Origin: Tillus elongatus
Lineage: Eukaryota > Arthropoda > Insecta > Coleoptera > Cleridae
DNA: 64,000 nucleotides
Direction: 5' to 3'
Assembly (NCBI GenBank): GCA_964006375.1
Contig: OZ023266.1
Location: 63,719,446 to 63,783,445 of the forward strand
A model generated the notes under the pieces. That model worked only from the letters and a program-made list of their open reading frames with translations. It was not told the origin of the DNA and searched no databases. Made by a program: the position numbers and the translations under genes. The first letter of the stretch is position 1, and each line of letters starts with the position of its first letter. Positions 1 to 10,700 of this stretch are shown piece by piece.

Positions 1-792
1 TAAGCAACACGGGTTCTAGACCACAAAAAATGCACACATTTCAAAACGTACAGATTTGAAAGCCACGCACTTTTAGCCACGCCCATTTACCTGAATTTCG
101 CCAATCAGAGGCCGTTTTTCCGCTCAAAAGCGGGCATGTTGTGCTAATTTAGCCAATCAGAGCGCTTTACTCACTCCATCGATCTAACCTTTACAGATTC
201 TGGACGAATAATTCTAACGGCTGATTTTGTCCAGAACAATCGTATCGATGTTTTGGGAAGAACAGATGCAGAAACTAGATTTTAGGAGGTTGGAGTTAAT
301 AGGGTCTGACTAATTTTTAATTTCACATGTTTCTAGGGAATTTTAATTAGGCGACGAACGCTTTGATTTTCATTTGCATCGTGATCGAACACTATTAGTT
401 CTGTTAGAGAAAAACAAGGTCTATATATTTTAATGCAACAACCTGTGAGTCAGCCAGGAAAGCAGACAGACCACACAGCTGTGTGATGTTCCTACCGATA
501 ACACCAGCTTAGTTTCAATTAAAATCAATATATTCAGCTTCATAGATAAATATACATTTATATATTTAATTTACTATTCGTCTATTAATTATTACTATTT
601 TCAAAATAAAAAACACCTTAGTTTGTTCTGAAATTTACTAAGTCAAGTTTTTGATTATGGTACAACGAACTCATTGAAGATCGTTCAGAGGGACGGCTTA
701 AAATATTAGTTTGTACAATAAACAGTGTATCTTCAGATTAAAGTTATCTAGCAACTCAAACTTGAAGAGCAGATTTAAATTATTCCACTAAA

Positions 793-798
<6 letters not shown>
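1..798. other. AT-rich non-coding DNA with two CCAAT-type motifs
   Basis: I see no coding frame here. Two copies of the 11-base motif GCCAATCAGAG lie near 110 and 152, in the same orientation. CCAAT boxes of this form are bound by NF-Y in animal promoters, but no TATA box, initiator or downstream gene supports a promoter, so this is only noted. Confidence 0.3.

Positions 799-863
<65 letters not shown>
799..863. repeat. (TA)n microsatellite, left of mariner copy 1
   Basis: An uninterrupted TA dinucleotide run that ends exactly at the left terminus of mariner copy 1. The same run resumes at the right terminus, so the transposon landed inside an existing TA array. Confidence 0.95.
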
Positions 864-866
<3 letters not shown>

Positions 867-1204
867 TGTGGAACAGCCAAATGGAATAAATTCGATAACG
901 GATAAATGAGGGCGCGTTGGGAAAAACGCTTGGACACGTCGATTTGTATTTTTAACTGCGCATCTTTTTCAAGAAAAAAAAATTATATAGGGTGCGTCAT
1001 GTGACAGTGGCCAATACCAACTTTCTTATTTTAAATACAAGCCCCTGTATATTATTAATTTTTTGGATTCTTCAGAAAATTCTAGACATAATTCATGTAC
1101 AATGTTTTATACCTATCTTCAACTGTTTCGGAAATATTAAGTATTTTCAGATTTATTACAAAAATTAACATTAAAAATAGAAAATTATTTTATTTCACAA
1201 ATTC
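864..1204 (+). repeat. Left terminal inverted repeat, mariner copy 1
   Basis: About 341 bp, reverse-complement of 2623-2963 with only a few mismatches. Long repeats of this kind carry the transposase binding sites at their tips. Confidence 0.9.
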
Positions 1205-1477
1205 GCTACATTGCATTCAATACTTATTTCCCATTCAGCTCTTGATAATGAGAAAGTAAACAAAAACCATTCCTGCGTTTCTTTTTACTGATATGAAATG
1301 AAACAAAAACAAAAACAGTTTTCTTTCTGTTCGTATAAAACTCGTAGCCTTAGCAACTTGTTGTCTGCCTGCATGACAGTAGTGATTAGTGTCAGTGCTA
1401 TTGTCGTTTGAATTTCGTTAACTTTATTATTATACTTTATTAGCTGAAATTACACTGTACGTAATAATATCAGAAAA

Positions 1478-2566
1478 ATGGTTCATTTAACAGAAATGCA
1501 CAAAATAACCATTCTACAAATGATTGGTTATGGAGATAACACACGGACACAGATGGAAGTGTCTCGCTTATTTCACGAAAAATTTCCAAATTTGCCGCCT
1601 GTATCCCAAGGAACAATTAGCAAAATAGAAAAGCAGTTTCGCGAGCTTGGTCATGTGAGACAGATAAAAAAAGTAGCTGCCAATGCAGTAAGTGATGATA
1701 CGAAATTGGATATTACGCTTGAGTTTCAAGAAAACCCACATACTTCTGGTCGACAAGCAGCCCAACTATTCAACGTTAGCCACACAGCAATTTTTCGAAC
1801 ATTAAAGGAAAGTAAAATGCATCCCTATAAAATGATACCAACTCAGGAGCTCATGGAGGACGATTTCGATAGGAGAACGTATTTTTGTGAACAAATGATG
1901 GCAATGTTAGATAACAATGTGATCCAATTAGAAGATGTTTTGTTTTCTGATGAGAGCACATTTACACTTCACGGTCATGTTAATCGTCAAAATTGCCGCT
2001 ATTGGTCTAATGAGAATCCTCATTGGATGAGAGAGGAACATACGCAATATCCTGAAAAAGTTAATGTTTGGGCAGGAATTGTTGGAAATCATATCGTAGG
2101 TCCCTTTTTCATTGATGGCAACTTGAATGGGGATAAATATTTAGAACTGCTCCAAAATAATGTCGTGCCAACTTTGACAAACTTATATCCAGATCCAGCA
2201 AACCCACAAGTTCCTGCCAATAAAATATGGTTTCAGCAAGATGGAGCACCGCCCCATTACCAAATCAATGTCCGGCAGTACCTGAACCAAATTTTTCCAA
2301 ATCGGTGGATAGGGAGGCGCGGATCGATAGAATGGCCAGCACGATCTCCTGATCTGTCGCTATTAGACTACTTTTTGTGGGGATATGTCAAAAGTATTGT
2401 ATACAAAACTAAGCCCCTCAACTTAGATGACTTAAAAAGACGAATCACGCTTGCGATTAGATCAGTCACGCCTGAGATGTTGAGTAATGTTAGAAGACAT
2501 TTCTATACCAGATTAGCATGTTGCCAAGATGTTCGTGGCGAGCATTTTGAACATTTACTACATTGA
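1478..2566 (+). CDS. Mariner-like transposase, DD41D, apparently intact (362 aa)
   Basis: Cut-and-paste transposase acting in the nucleus on the flanking inverted repeats. Residues 1-60 form an N-terminal helix-turn-helix of the DUF4817 kind; residues about 80-118 form a second helix-turn-helix. The DDE_3 catalytic core follows: Asp158 in LFSDEST, Asp255 in WFQQDGAPPH and Asp297 in SPDLSLLDYFLWG. There are 41 residues between the second and third acids, hence DD41D. The frame opens at an ATG 274 bp inside the left repeat and ends 56 bp before the right repeat, with no stop or frameshift, a normal size for mariner. It differs from copy 2 at three residues (Leu125, Gly256, Tyr268 here). All catalytic residues are kept, so activity is possible; this is inference. 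Confidence 0.93.
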   Translation: MVHLTEMHKITILQMIGYGDNTRTQMEVSRLFHEKFPNLPPVSQGTISKIEKQFRELGHVRQIKKVAANAVSDDTKLDITLEFQENPHTSGRQAAQLFNVSHTAIFRTLKESKMHPYKMIPTQELMEDDFDRRTYFCEQMMAMLDNNVIQLEDVLFSDESTFTLHGHVNRQNCRYWSNENPHWMREEHTQYPEKVNVWAGIVGNHIVGPFFIDGNLNGDKYLELLQNNVVPTLTNLYPDPANPQVPANKIWFQQDGAPPHYQINVRQYLNQIFPNRWIGRRGSIEWPARSPDLSLLDYFLWGYVKSIVYKTKPLNLDDLKRRITLAIRSVTPEMLSNVRRHFYTRLACCQDVRGEHFEHLLH

Positions 2567-2622
2567 CATTAATTTTTTTTTGTTTTTTTAAATTATTAAG
2601 AAATAATCAGTATTTCTTATTA

Positions 2623-3090
<468 letters not shown>

Positions 3091-3292
3091 TCAATCAAGT
3101 TAACCCTGGGTTTGGGTTCTAATGGCCATCCTGCGGGCTCATTAAAAATATATATATATATATATATAAATTCTCAAAGTCGCGGCTATGTCGTCATCAG
3201 CGATTTTTTTCCACGAAAATTTTCAAAAACCACTAATAGCAAGATAACAAATATTATCACCACCTCGTCTAAATAAGTAGGTAAATACTAAC

Positions 3293-3439
3293 CTCCCAAA
3301 TAAGCTTGAAGTCATGTTGTTCGACACGCAATAACTCACAAGTGGTTTGCGTAACGACCGTACTGTCCCGAGGTAAATCCTGAAGGATTGATTCTCCAAA
3401 CGTGGCGCCTACCCCAAGGGAACATAGTGTTACAGGAAC
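3293..3439 (-). CDS. Single exon, cyclic-nucleotide-binding domain, Epac/RapGEF-like
   Basis: A 147-bp exon (49 codons, phase 0 at both ends) between a pyrimidine-rich acceptor TTGTTTTCAG and a GTTAGT donor on the minus strand. It reads from VPVTLCSLGVGATFGES to VEQHDFKLIWE. Residues GATFGES, then PRDST seven residues later, form the phosphate-binding cassette of cNMP-binding domains; the arginine contacts the cyclic phosphate and is present. The LLRVEQHDF end resembles the first binding domain of Epac proteins (cAMP-activated exchange factors for Rap). Family assignment is from memory of the motif, without an alignment. Its 5' exons should lie at higher coordinates; I could not find them. 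It is the only host exon seen on this strand. Confidence 0.72.
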
Positions 3440-3754
3440 CTGAAAACAAGAATACAGAATCATTAGTCACTATAATACGTAAAATGGAATAGCAAAACGC
3501 GTTTCAATCAACAGTTGTAGTTAATCTTTTTAGATTTTAGATAAGGCGGACAAAATATTAGTAGTATAGTAGTCCACGACGTCAAGAAGTATCAAGGACG
3601 ACTTTGCATGTAAAACCTACACACAGGTATTAAAAATCAAATATCTTTTTTTTATTAAAAAGTATTTTCAATCATATATTTTATTAAGTACTATCCTTTT
3701 ATCCCACTGACTGAATAAACTCTCATACAGTACGTTTCAAAAGTAATTTCAAGT

Positions 3755-4302
3755 TCAGTAAGTATACTTAGAGAATCCAAATCACCGCAATACATCTATT
3801 AAAGACCTGACCTTCGTTTCACTAACAAAGTTAGCGCCATCAAAGGGTAAAAATTTTAAACTACTTAACTACTACACATTATATTTATACTACGAGTTAA
3901 GTAGAAGACTAATAACATAAAAAGGAAGAAGTCACAGGCAAACTTCCTGCGCCTACATTTTAATTGCTTGAAGTTCTTGTTAAAATCCCGTTATAACCTT
4001 ACCCACATAGTGTTGGAGTGTCAGTGCATGGTTTAGACAAATTTTGCTGCTTATGGCTATAGAGATATATAATCTCATAGGCGTCTAATCTCACCGGTTG
4101 TCTAACATTTTTGATAAGTTTTAGGTTCTCTTTATCTATGTGGTGACTATTATCACAAATATGCTGAGCCACGCAATATATGTCTATACTGCAGTATCTT
4201 AACTGTGCCAGATGTTTATTCAAGCTGGCTTCAATGGTTCTTCTAGTCTGGCCAATGTATTTAAGATTACAATCTTTTTAACTTATTTTATAAATACCTG
4301 AC
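3755..4302 (-). pseudogene. Penelope-like element fragment A: GIY-YIG nuclease end and 3' region
   Basis: Read on the minus strand from 4302, the frame contains GIYKIS, a stop, then KDCNLKYIGQTRRTIEASL and continues to about 3999. GIY and YIG spaced this way, then AQHICDNSHHIDKENLKLI, match the GIY-YIG endonuclease that ends the protein of Penelope-like retroelements. A stop interrupts the nuclease and the reverse transcriptase is missing, so this is a relic. The untranslated sequence after it is shared with fragment B at 6835-7385 and ends in a hammerhead-like motif, the order expected of these elements. The relic sits in an intron or flank of the Epac-like exon. Confidence 0.78.
3806..3846 (-). 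ncRNA. Degenerate hammerhead ribozyme motif (Penelope fragment A)
   Basis: On the minus strand: CCT, then TTGATGG where CTGATGA is expected, a good stem II (GCTAAC/GTTAGT with TTT loop), GAAAC, then GTC and AGG. The CCT/AGG arms close stem I. Two core changes suggest loss of self-cleavage. Recognised by comparison with the copies at 6543 and 7303. Confidence 0.55.
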
Positions 4303-4408
4303 ATTTCACTGGCTTTATCCTTATCGTTTGTATTAGCTAACAGTTACGTAATACAGTGGATACGAAAGGTAAGCTATCCATGAGGTAAGTTGAAAATATT
4401 GTAATATT

Positions 4409-4790
4409 AGATACGTTGGGCAGAGTAGAAGTGCCATTGAAACCAGATTTTAAAAACATCTGGCACAGCTGAGATACGGCAGTATAGACAAGCGTTGCGA
4501 GGCTCAACATATGTGGGAAAATAATCACCACATAGATAAATAAAACCTAAAGCTTATCAAAAATTTTAGACAACCGGTGAAATTAGACGCCTATGAGAGT
4601 GTTTCTACTCTATATCCCTAAAGCCATAAGCAGCGATATTTACCTAAACAGTGCTCCGACATAGTTCACTGTTCACACTGCCTCTTTGATGTGAAGGATA
4701 TTCCGAAACTCGTTGCAGTTATAACGGTATTTTGACAAGGAGTACCTTCCTTTCGTAAGTGTCTTGGATAAGTTCGTTAGCCAAGGAAGT
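4409..4790 (+). pseudogene. Penelope-like GIY-YIG fragment, plus strand
   Basis: Plus-strand sequence homologous to fragment A in inverted orientation: YVGQSRSAIETRF, a stop, then HLAQLRYGSIDKRC, AQHMWENNHHIDK, a stop, and NLKLIKNF. It holds the second half of the nuclease. Several stops show decay. With fragment A it forms a head-to-head inverted pair around 4303-4408. Confidence 0.65.
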
Positions 4791-4829
4791 CCGCCCAGGT
4801 TCTCCCGGATAATTTTGTGTTTCGTTTAG

Positions 4830-5391
4830 GAAAAAATTCACATCTCCGGAAATAACAAAGTAATAGCGACCACATATTTGCATTGTAAAGAGTGAACCAT
4901 GTACCAAAACTTACATCTGTAAGTTTGAAGACAAAAAAAGTTATAGGCATTTAAAGAAAAAAATAGGGTTTTCCTCAAAACGTCAAAGTCGCGATTTGAA
5001 ACGTGAAAATGGCAACATTTAGGCAAATAACCTGAAACAAATACAGATTATGTAAAGAAAATATCGCAAAAAGAGTGTTTTGCAAACCCTTAAATTTTTA
5101 GCTTCAACCGTCCTTCATTTTACGAAAATATTTACAGAAATTTCACTTCAAATAGACCCTTTCTCTGATGCTTTGGCGGTAGTTTTAGTTAAGTGTATGG
5201 CTTAGCGGTCTATAATTTTTGCTAATGTTCGTAGAAAAAATTCGCTAATAAGGAGACCGCCACATTTGAATTTTAGCAGGTGGGCCCATAGGTCGTTGGT
5301 GATACCTACAATTTTTTTTCCGGACACTCTTTTATTGTTGAATTTTTGCATTTTTTGTACGAAATATGATGCATGTTTGTGAGAAAAAAAA
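4830..5391 (-). repeat. Compound interspersed repeat, minus orientation (distal part)
   Basis: Shares blocks in reverse complement with 17985-18735, 24640-25300 and 36840-37400, including a block around TAGACCCTTTCTCTGATG near 5153 and TGGGCCCATAGGTCGTTGG near 5281. No coding frame. Part of a family with at least four copies in the window. Confidence 0.7.
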
Positions 5392-5667
5392 TCTAGACGC
5401 AGTAAGTGCGTTTTGGTAGCGAATTTTCATTAAATGCTTCAAATTTCAATAACTCAATTTGCTATTAACCTAAGGTTTGTTGCCTAGGAAACCAGTTTGC
5501 TTTGTACATTTTCAAACAAGTTATTTTTATAAAATACGGTAAATTGCTTCTACTATATAAGTTATACCTGTAGCCAGATTGATGTTTGCTTACATTAGAG
5601 AGACATATTTGCTATTAGAAGCATTTTTGTGAAAATTTACTTCCATAACGCACTTGCTGCGTCCAGA
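5392..5667. mobile_element. MITE-like element with terminal inverted repeats (copy 1)
   Basis: The ends TCTAGACGCAGTAAGTGCG and GCACTTGCTGCGTCCAGA are inverted complements over about 38 bases. Related copies with the same ends occur at 17385-17824 and 36299-36619, and single ends at 10838, 23421, 26576 and 46056. It has no coding capacity. The mobilising transposase is unknown. A low-complexity reading frame inside it has no recognised domain. Confidence 0.65.
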
Positions 5668-5949
5668 CTTTATTTCACTACGATAAAATTAAGTTGCGTA
5701 ATCTTTATTGCGTTGTCTAAGATCAAAGCTAGTGCTAAAGTTGATGAAGTCCCGCAGTTTCTGGGCAGAAAGGTATTGCATTTCATCATTGTGCCATTGT
5801 GTTTTCTCATTAATATTTCCTTGAAATGTGGCAGATTTTCAGAAAAGCCAATAGTGGGGAAAATATCACCTGTCGCTAAGAAGGAACCAGTCAGCAACTT
5901 GACGGATATAGATCGATTGTTATAACTCCTGTATTTTGAAATTTTTTGA

Positions 5950-6450
5950 ATAGGCCTATGCTGAACGTTTGAACTGCTCTCTGGTTATGTATAAAATAAT
6001 CAATAAATCACAGCTTGGTTTTGTCCAGGATCAGTCAACAAAGCCAGTTATTCGTTCACTACATGAGTTAATCATTGAGGCTTTGAAATCTGGCAAGTGC
6101 TTTGATGGGGTATTTTGTGACCTTATAAAGGCGTTTGACTGCTTTAACCAGGGCTTAGTCTGCGAGAAGCTGCAGAGACATTAGGGGCTTACATCTGAGA
6201 TGGTTGCGGACATTTATGGGAGGCAGAATCTAGTATGCCTTTATCAAATATAAAGAACTAACACCAGTCAGTTCTTCTTGTTGCAACTTTATCACAGGTG
6301 TTCCACAGGTTACTAGCTTGGGACCGATTCTCTTGTTATATTTTTGGATGACCTGTATCGTGTATATTTTGCAGGGTGATTTTGTGTTCTACGCCGACGA
6401 TATCACTGCGGCTATTTCTAGTGCCAATAATAATTATGTAAGGCAAAATG
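5950..6450 (+). pseudogene. LINE reverse-transcriptase fragment
   Basis: A plus-strand piece of non-LTR reverse transcriptase: KSQLGFVQDQSTKPVIRSL, FDGVFCDLIKAFDCFN, then in shifted frames GVPQVTSLGPILL and the catalytic FYADDIT near 6390. The order of motifs is correct, but the stop at 6182 and frameshifts show it is dead. Neither the endonuclease nor the 3' end is seen. It lies between Penelope pieces, so insertions here are nested. Confidence 0.7.
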
Positions 6451-6461
6451 TAACTGAGCGC

Positions 6462-6510
6462 TTTACGGGCTAAAAGATCGTTTTGTCAACTAGGTTAGCG
6501 TCATCAGAGG
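6462..6510 (-). ncRNA. Hammerhead-like motif, inverted copy, degenerate
   Basis: On the minus strand CCTCTGATGACGCTAACC is present, then the remaining core is altered (CAAAAC where GTGAAAC is expected). It faces the plus-strand copy at 6543, giving a visible inverted repeat around 6511-6542. Confidence 0.45.
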
Positions 6511-6542
6511 ATGAAAAATAAGTTTAAAAAAGATGTATTCAT

Positions 6543-6583
6543 CCTCTGATGACGCTAACTTTGTTATTTAAATGATCGTCAGG
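6543..6583 (+). ncRNA. Hammerhead ribozyme relic, Penelope-type
   Basis: CCT, CTGATGA (6546-6552), stem II sequence, then TAAAT where GAAAC is expected, and ATCGTC followed by AGG. CCT/AGG close stem I and GTC is a normal cleavage triplet. The altered GAAA box should abolish cleavage. Minimal hammerheads with a tiny stem III are established features of Penelope-like elements. Confidence 0.6.
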
Positions 6584-6834
6584 TCTTTAAGAAATGTATT
6601 GTAGCGATTTGGGTTCTTCAAGTGTACCTATTAGGTAACGATATCTTAAACAATTTTTCACTAAAATTTACAGCATAATTGCCTCTCGTGTATCCAAAAT
6701 GTGAAAATCTCTAAGAAATGCTAGTTTTTATTGCTTTATTGGTATTTTTAATGTAAAAAATATAATACTTTACAATCAACTTAGTTTTCGACCGTTGATT
6801 TATACAATCATTGAAAGAGTAAAGAGTATAGTTT

Positions 6835-7385
6835 ATAATAGTCTGATAATATATTGGACAGACTAGAATAATCATTGTAACCATATCTAGGGAACATTTG
6901 GCACAGCTAAGAAGAACAGTATATAAAGTTATGTGTGGCTCAACATATCTGCGAAATTAACCACTACATATATAAATAAAACCTGAAGCTTGTCAAAACT
7001 GTTGCTTAAATTAGACGCCCATGAAAGCATTTATGTCTCTAAAACCAGAAACAGCAAAATTTCCCTGAACCGTGCTCCGTCACTGATTAAGAGTTCGCTG
7101 TTCACATTATCTTTTTGATGTGAAAGATTTTCCGAAATTCGCTAGGTACAGTTATAATGGGATTTTAAAAAGAGTGTTCGGCAATTAAAATATAGACGCG
7201 GAAAGTTTGCCTCTGATTCCTCCCGCTCTAGGTTATCCATATTCTACCTAACACCTAGCATAAATATAATGTGTAGTAGTGAATTATTTTAGAATTTTTC
7301 AACCTCTGATGACGCGCATTTCATTAGTGAAACGATCATCAGGTATTTAAAGATGTATGTTAGTGATTTTGGTTCTCCAAGTGTA
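6835..7385 (+). pseudogene. Penelope-like element fragment B: nuclease end and 3' region
   Basis: Homologous to fragments A and 4409-4790. It retains CVAQHICEINHYI and NLKLVKTVA in broken frames, then the same 3' untranslated block (GAAAGTTTGCCTCTGATTCC near 7199) and a hammerhead motif at 7303. The order nuclease, untranslated region, ribozyme is the Penelope 3' arrangement. The coding part is full of stops. Confidence 0.68.
7303..7343 (+). ncRNA. Hammerhead ribozyme motif with intact conserved core (Penelope fragment B)
   Basis: CCT, CTGATGA (7306-7312), a 15-base stem II region, GTGAAAC (7327-7333), GATCATC, AGG. Both invariant boxes are intact, ATC is an allowed cleavage triplet, and CCT/AGG close stem I. 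Stem II is weakened relative to the copy at 3806, so activity is doubtful. Confidence 0.6.
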
Positions 7386-8038
7386 CTTATCAGCGCTCAT
7401 CACAAGTTCCAATGTCAACTTAGTCACTTACTGATAATATGTAAAACAGAATGGTCTTCAGAACAATATATGTAATTAGTGTATTCTATAAATTTTACCC
7501 AGGTAACTGCATTATATAAGAGGAAGTAAGCATATCACAGCATTCATATACACCACGTTTCCTTGTTTCTGGGAACTTTAAAATTCATACAGAATTTCTC
7601 TTGTTTCAAAGAGATAGCTACTACATACATTTAGCCAAGTTTCAAATTCTCTTTTATTTATACGTTTTAGGGTATGTTGTGTTTGTGTCCTCAAATTCAG
7701 AATGTTGAGTATTCTTTATGAGATACGTAGGTGGAAAGATCTCTGTAAGGGTGTACGTTCTGGGGCTGACAGTAAAAAATATACTTCTAAAAGCAAATCA
7801 TAACAATACAGGTTCACAAAGAAAACCTTCATATTTGGACTACGTTTATATTAATTATTATTTTATAAACTTATCTTAAAGCATACCTCTATAAAATAAA
7901 AAACAATAACTTATTTTTTTGTGAATTTTCGTTAAAAAAATTCACTAATAGAGAGGTATCGATGGTAAGACTTTTGGAACATTTTTTCAAATGAGCGTGA
8001 ATTAGGGCCTCTAGAACCCATATCCGGGGTCAGTTTCA

Positions 8039-8042
<4 letters not shown>
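7386..8042. other. Non-coding AT-rich stretch; end matches compound repeat
   Basis: Nothing recognisable up to about 7900. From 7904 to 8042 it matches, in reverse complement, the end of the compound repeat at 37490-37600 (AATTCACTAA, then CCGGGGTCAGTTTCAATT next to a TA array). Confidence 0.5.

Positions 8043-8102
<60 letters not shown>
8043..8102. repeat. (TA)n microsatellite
   Basis: Pure TA run adjoining the CCGGGGTCAGTTTC end of the compound repeat, as at 37418-37486 in the opposite orientation. Confidence 0.95.
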
Positions 8103-8106
<4 letters not shown>

Positions 8107-8403
8107 ATATTTATTGAGATAGATTATACATTGTAACATTTGACAAATAAGTTGATAACTTGTGCTTGTCCAAGTCACAATTTTGATAGGTTTATCCAAA
8201 TAGAGTAATCAAGATGACATTGACTACTAAAATTTTGACCTATCAAATAGTTCATTTTGCTTCCTTAATAAATCGTCAACCACATTTACTTCCCAACGTT
8301 CAAAAACCATTTACTTACACTTTCTGCATTGAATCGTTCTTTTTTGTCCTTGTTATTTGAGAAAATCCAAATGCCAATTTAGAGAAAATTTTAAAACATA
8401 TAT

Positions 8404-8776
8404 TAGATGAGGATCGCAGACTCATGGAGGGTTCTCTATCCGTGGATCTCCAAAAAATATTAGACTGGGGAAGTAGAAATCTTGTACAATTCAACCCCAC
8501 CAAAACACAGTCTTGCTTTCTTTCTCATAAGAGATACACCAGCCCTAGACCCATCACAATAAAGAACCAAGTTATTCAAAGTAATGAGTCCTTTTCACTT
8601 GTTGGCATTTCTGTGAATCGAAATCTCAATTGGCACCAACATGTCACATAAATTGCAGAAACGGCTGCTTAGAAATTAGGTTTCCTCTTCCGGGCTCGCA
8701 AATAATTTTCACCAGCTAATCTCTATACCTTATACAAATAAGACCAAACCTCGAATACTGCTCTCACATCTGGGGT
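8404..8776 (+). pseudogene. LINE fragment, same family as 32340-34190
   Basis: Plus-strand translation DEDRRLMEGSLSVDLQKIL, then GSRNLVQFNPTKTQSCFLS and NLNWHQHVT, continuing past stops as AETAA, KLGFLFRARK and SHIWG. It matches the minus-strand LINE at 32662-33130 almost word for word. The piece is the region just downstream of the reverse-transcriptase catalytic motif. It is truncated at both ends and ends where the fold-back element at 8781 begins. Confidence 0.82.
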
Positions 8777-8780
8777 GCTT

Positions 8781-8906
8781 AATTCTAAACACTTCAATTT
8801 TTTTTTTTAATATTGCGTTTTCAAAATTTAACAAAAAGTTAACAAAATCAAAGTAATTCCCAAATTTGGTCCAAATCGGTCAAGTATTTTTTGAGTTAGC
8901 GGTTGG

Positions 8907-8962
<56 letters not shown>

Positions 8963-8998
8963 GCAATATTTTTTAAAAAATTGAAGTGTTTAGAATTA
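8781..8998. mobile_element. Fold-back element with 38-bp inverted ends and internal (TA)n
   Basis: ATTCTAAACACTTCAATTTT at 8781 is mirrored by AAATTGAAGTGTTTAGAAT ending at 8998. TA lies immediately outside both ends, consistent with a TA target duplication. Inside is a block with CCAAATCGGTC and TTTTTTGAGTTAGCGG, also found in the compound repeat, followed by (TA)n at 8911-8961. It interrupts the LINE fragment at SHIWGA. Confidence 0.6.
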
Positions 8999-9000
8999 AA

Positions 9001-9989
9001 ATTTGCACATATATAGGAGACGTTACAATATAGCTGTTAACCAAATTTAAAACTAAATGGCATACCAGGGTAGGAGTTATTAAAAAATCAAAATTATAAT
9101 GAATAAAAAGTCTAAGATATCAGTTCAAATTTCATACAGCATTTCCCACGTTCAATGTTGATAAGGATGATTAGACTGTAAATGCGTCATTTTGAGTGGT
9201 TATTCAAATAGAAACAGTCACCTGACAATTAAATATAAAGGAGCCGGGTTGTCAGATTCAATCAAATTTCATTTGAATCTTAAAATGTAAAACATAAGGT
9301 AATACCACATATAGGTACTTATTGAAGACAAATAAAAGTTCGTCAAAAAGTTAATCCATCCAATAAATGTAACCTAATATTAATAAATGTTGAGTTACCA
9401 ATAATTTCTCATTCGATTTATCATAAATTCTAATTTACTCAATTTGATACCGGTGCATGGTAGGCCAACTGTCATCGCAAAACGGGAGCCGCCGATCGCC
9501 GACTGCCGACGCCGAAACATGAGACACTCAACGTATTATTTACATTAATTAAAACTGAAATGTTTTGTTATATTACAGAATATACCAAATAGAAGTTTCA
9601 GTTCAATTAGATGGTTTAAAACTATAAGTTCGGTACTAATTTCCGACGCTTCAGCGCCAGTAGCATTATAATCCAGAAATCGATTCACTTTTAAATATCA
9701 ATCTAACCTCAAAACATTCGAAGATTCGTTACTATTGTTTATGGTTTTATTTTGCAAAGCATCCTTACATGGAGTGTTAGCGACTAGCCACGTTTGTTGT
9801 TATAAAGCTCTTTATTATTATGTCTCTACATATTATGTTAGAGTTGTTCTTTTGATTTGGTCCTAAAGTTTCTGACACAATTGTTGATCAAAGGTAAGTA
9901 GCACATGCTTATCGTTATCTGTGTTCTTCAATATTTTTAATAACCTGGCAAGTGAAATATTTACTAACTTATACTTATACAAATTTAGA
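9001..9989. other. Non-coding, no feature recognised
   Basis: AT-rich with one short GC-richer patch near 9476-9520. I see no frame, splice-bounded exon or repeat here. Confidence 0.4.
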
Positions 9990-9991
9990 TA

Positions 9992-10700
9992 TAATATGTA
10001 AATACTGCAAGTGTCTTTAAAACAATTGTGTTACAAATTTCATTAAAGTTACAAAAGTTTTTTAGAAAACAATTAATTATTTACAAAGGGAATGTACCTG
10101 TCAAATTATAAATATGACAGGTACTTTTCCTTATTAATTGTTTGGATGGTTTTGTTTTAGTCAACCCATCCAGTTTTTGCAAACAATAAACAACAAAAAA
10201 GGTTTTTTAAAACAAAACGAAGCTCAATATGTTACTTTTCTTAAATTTATTACCCACATGCGTTTACACAGGTGTTACTAAGGTTCAAGATTGAAGATTC
10301 TGGCTTAATGGGAAATTTATTGAGCTATCGGATTTGAAATATTTTTACGAAAATTTTCTATCATAACATAAAAAACCTATTTTGTTGTTTATTGTTTGCA
10401 AAAACTGGATGGATTGACTAAAACAAAAGCATCCAAGCAATTAATATGGAAAAATGCCTGTCATATTTATAATTCGACAGGTACATTCCCTTTGTAAGTA
10501 ATTATTTTGTTCTGAAAAACGTTTGTAACTTTAATGAAATTTGTAACACAATTTTTAGGACACTTGCAGTACTTACATATTTTTATAATTCCACAGGTAC
10601 ATTCCCTTTGTAAATCATTTATTTTTTCTGAAAAACGTTTGTAACTTTAATGAAATTTGTAACACAATTTTTAAAGGCACTTGCAGTACTTACATATTTT
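9992..10700. mobile_element. Fold-back (MITE-like) element with about 215-bp arms
   Basis: The left arm 9992-10210 is the inverted complement of 10369-10580 with scattered mismatches; shared words include ACAAAGGGAATGTACCTGTC and AACAATAAACAACAAAA. The spacer is about 160 bp with no frame. The outer part of the right arm is tandemly repeated: AATTCGACAGGTACATTCC at 10471 and AATTCCACAGGTACATTCC at 10587, period 116 bp. No target duplication is obvious. Confidence 0.7.

Noticed and set aside
110..163. Promoter based on two GCCAATCAGAG motifs
   Set aside because: No TATA, initiator or gene follows; the motif also appears at 46686 in an intron.
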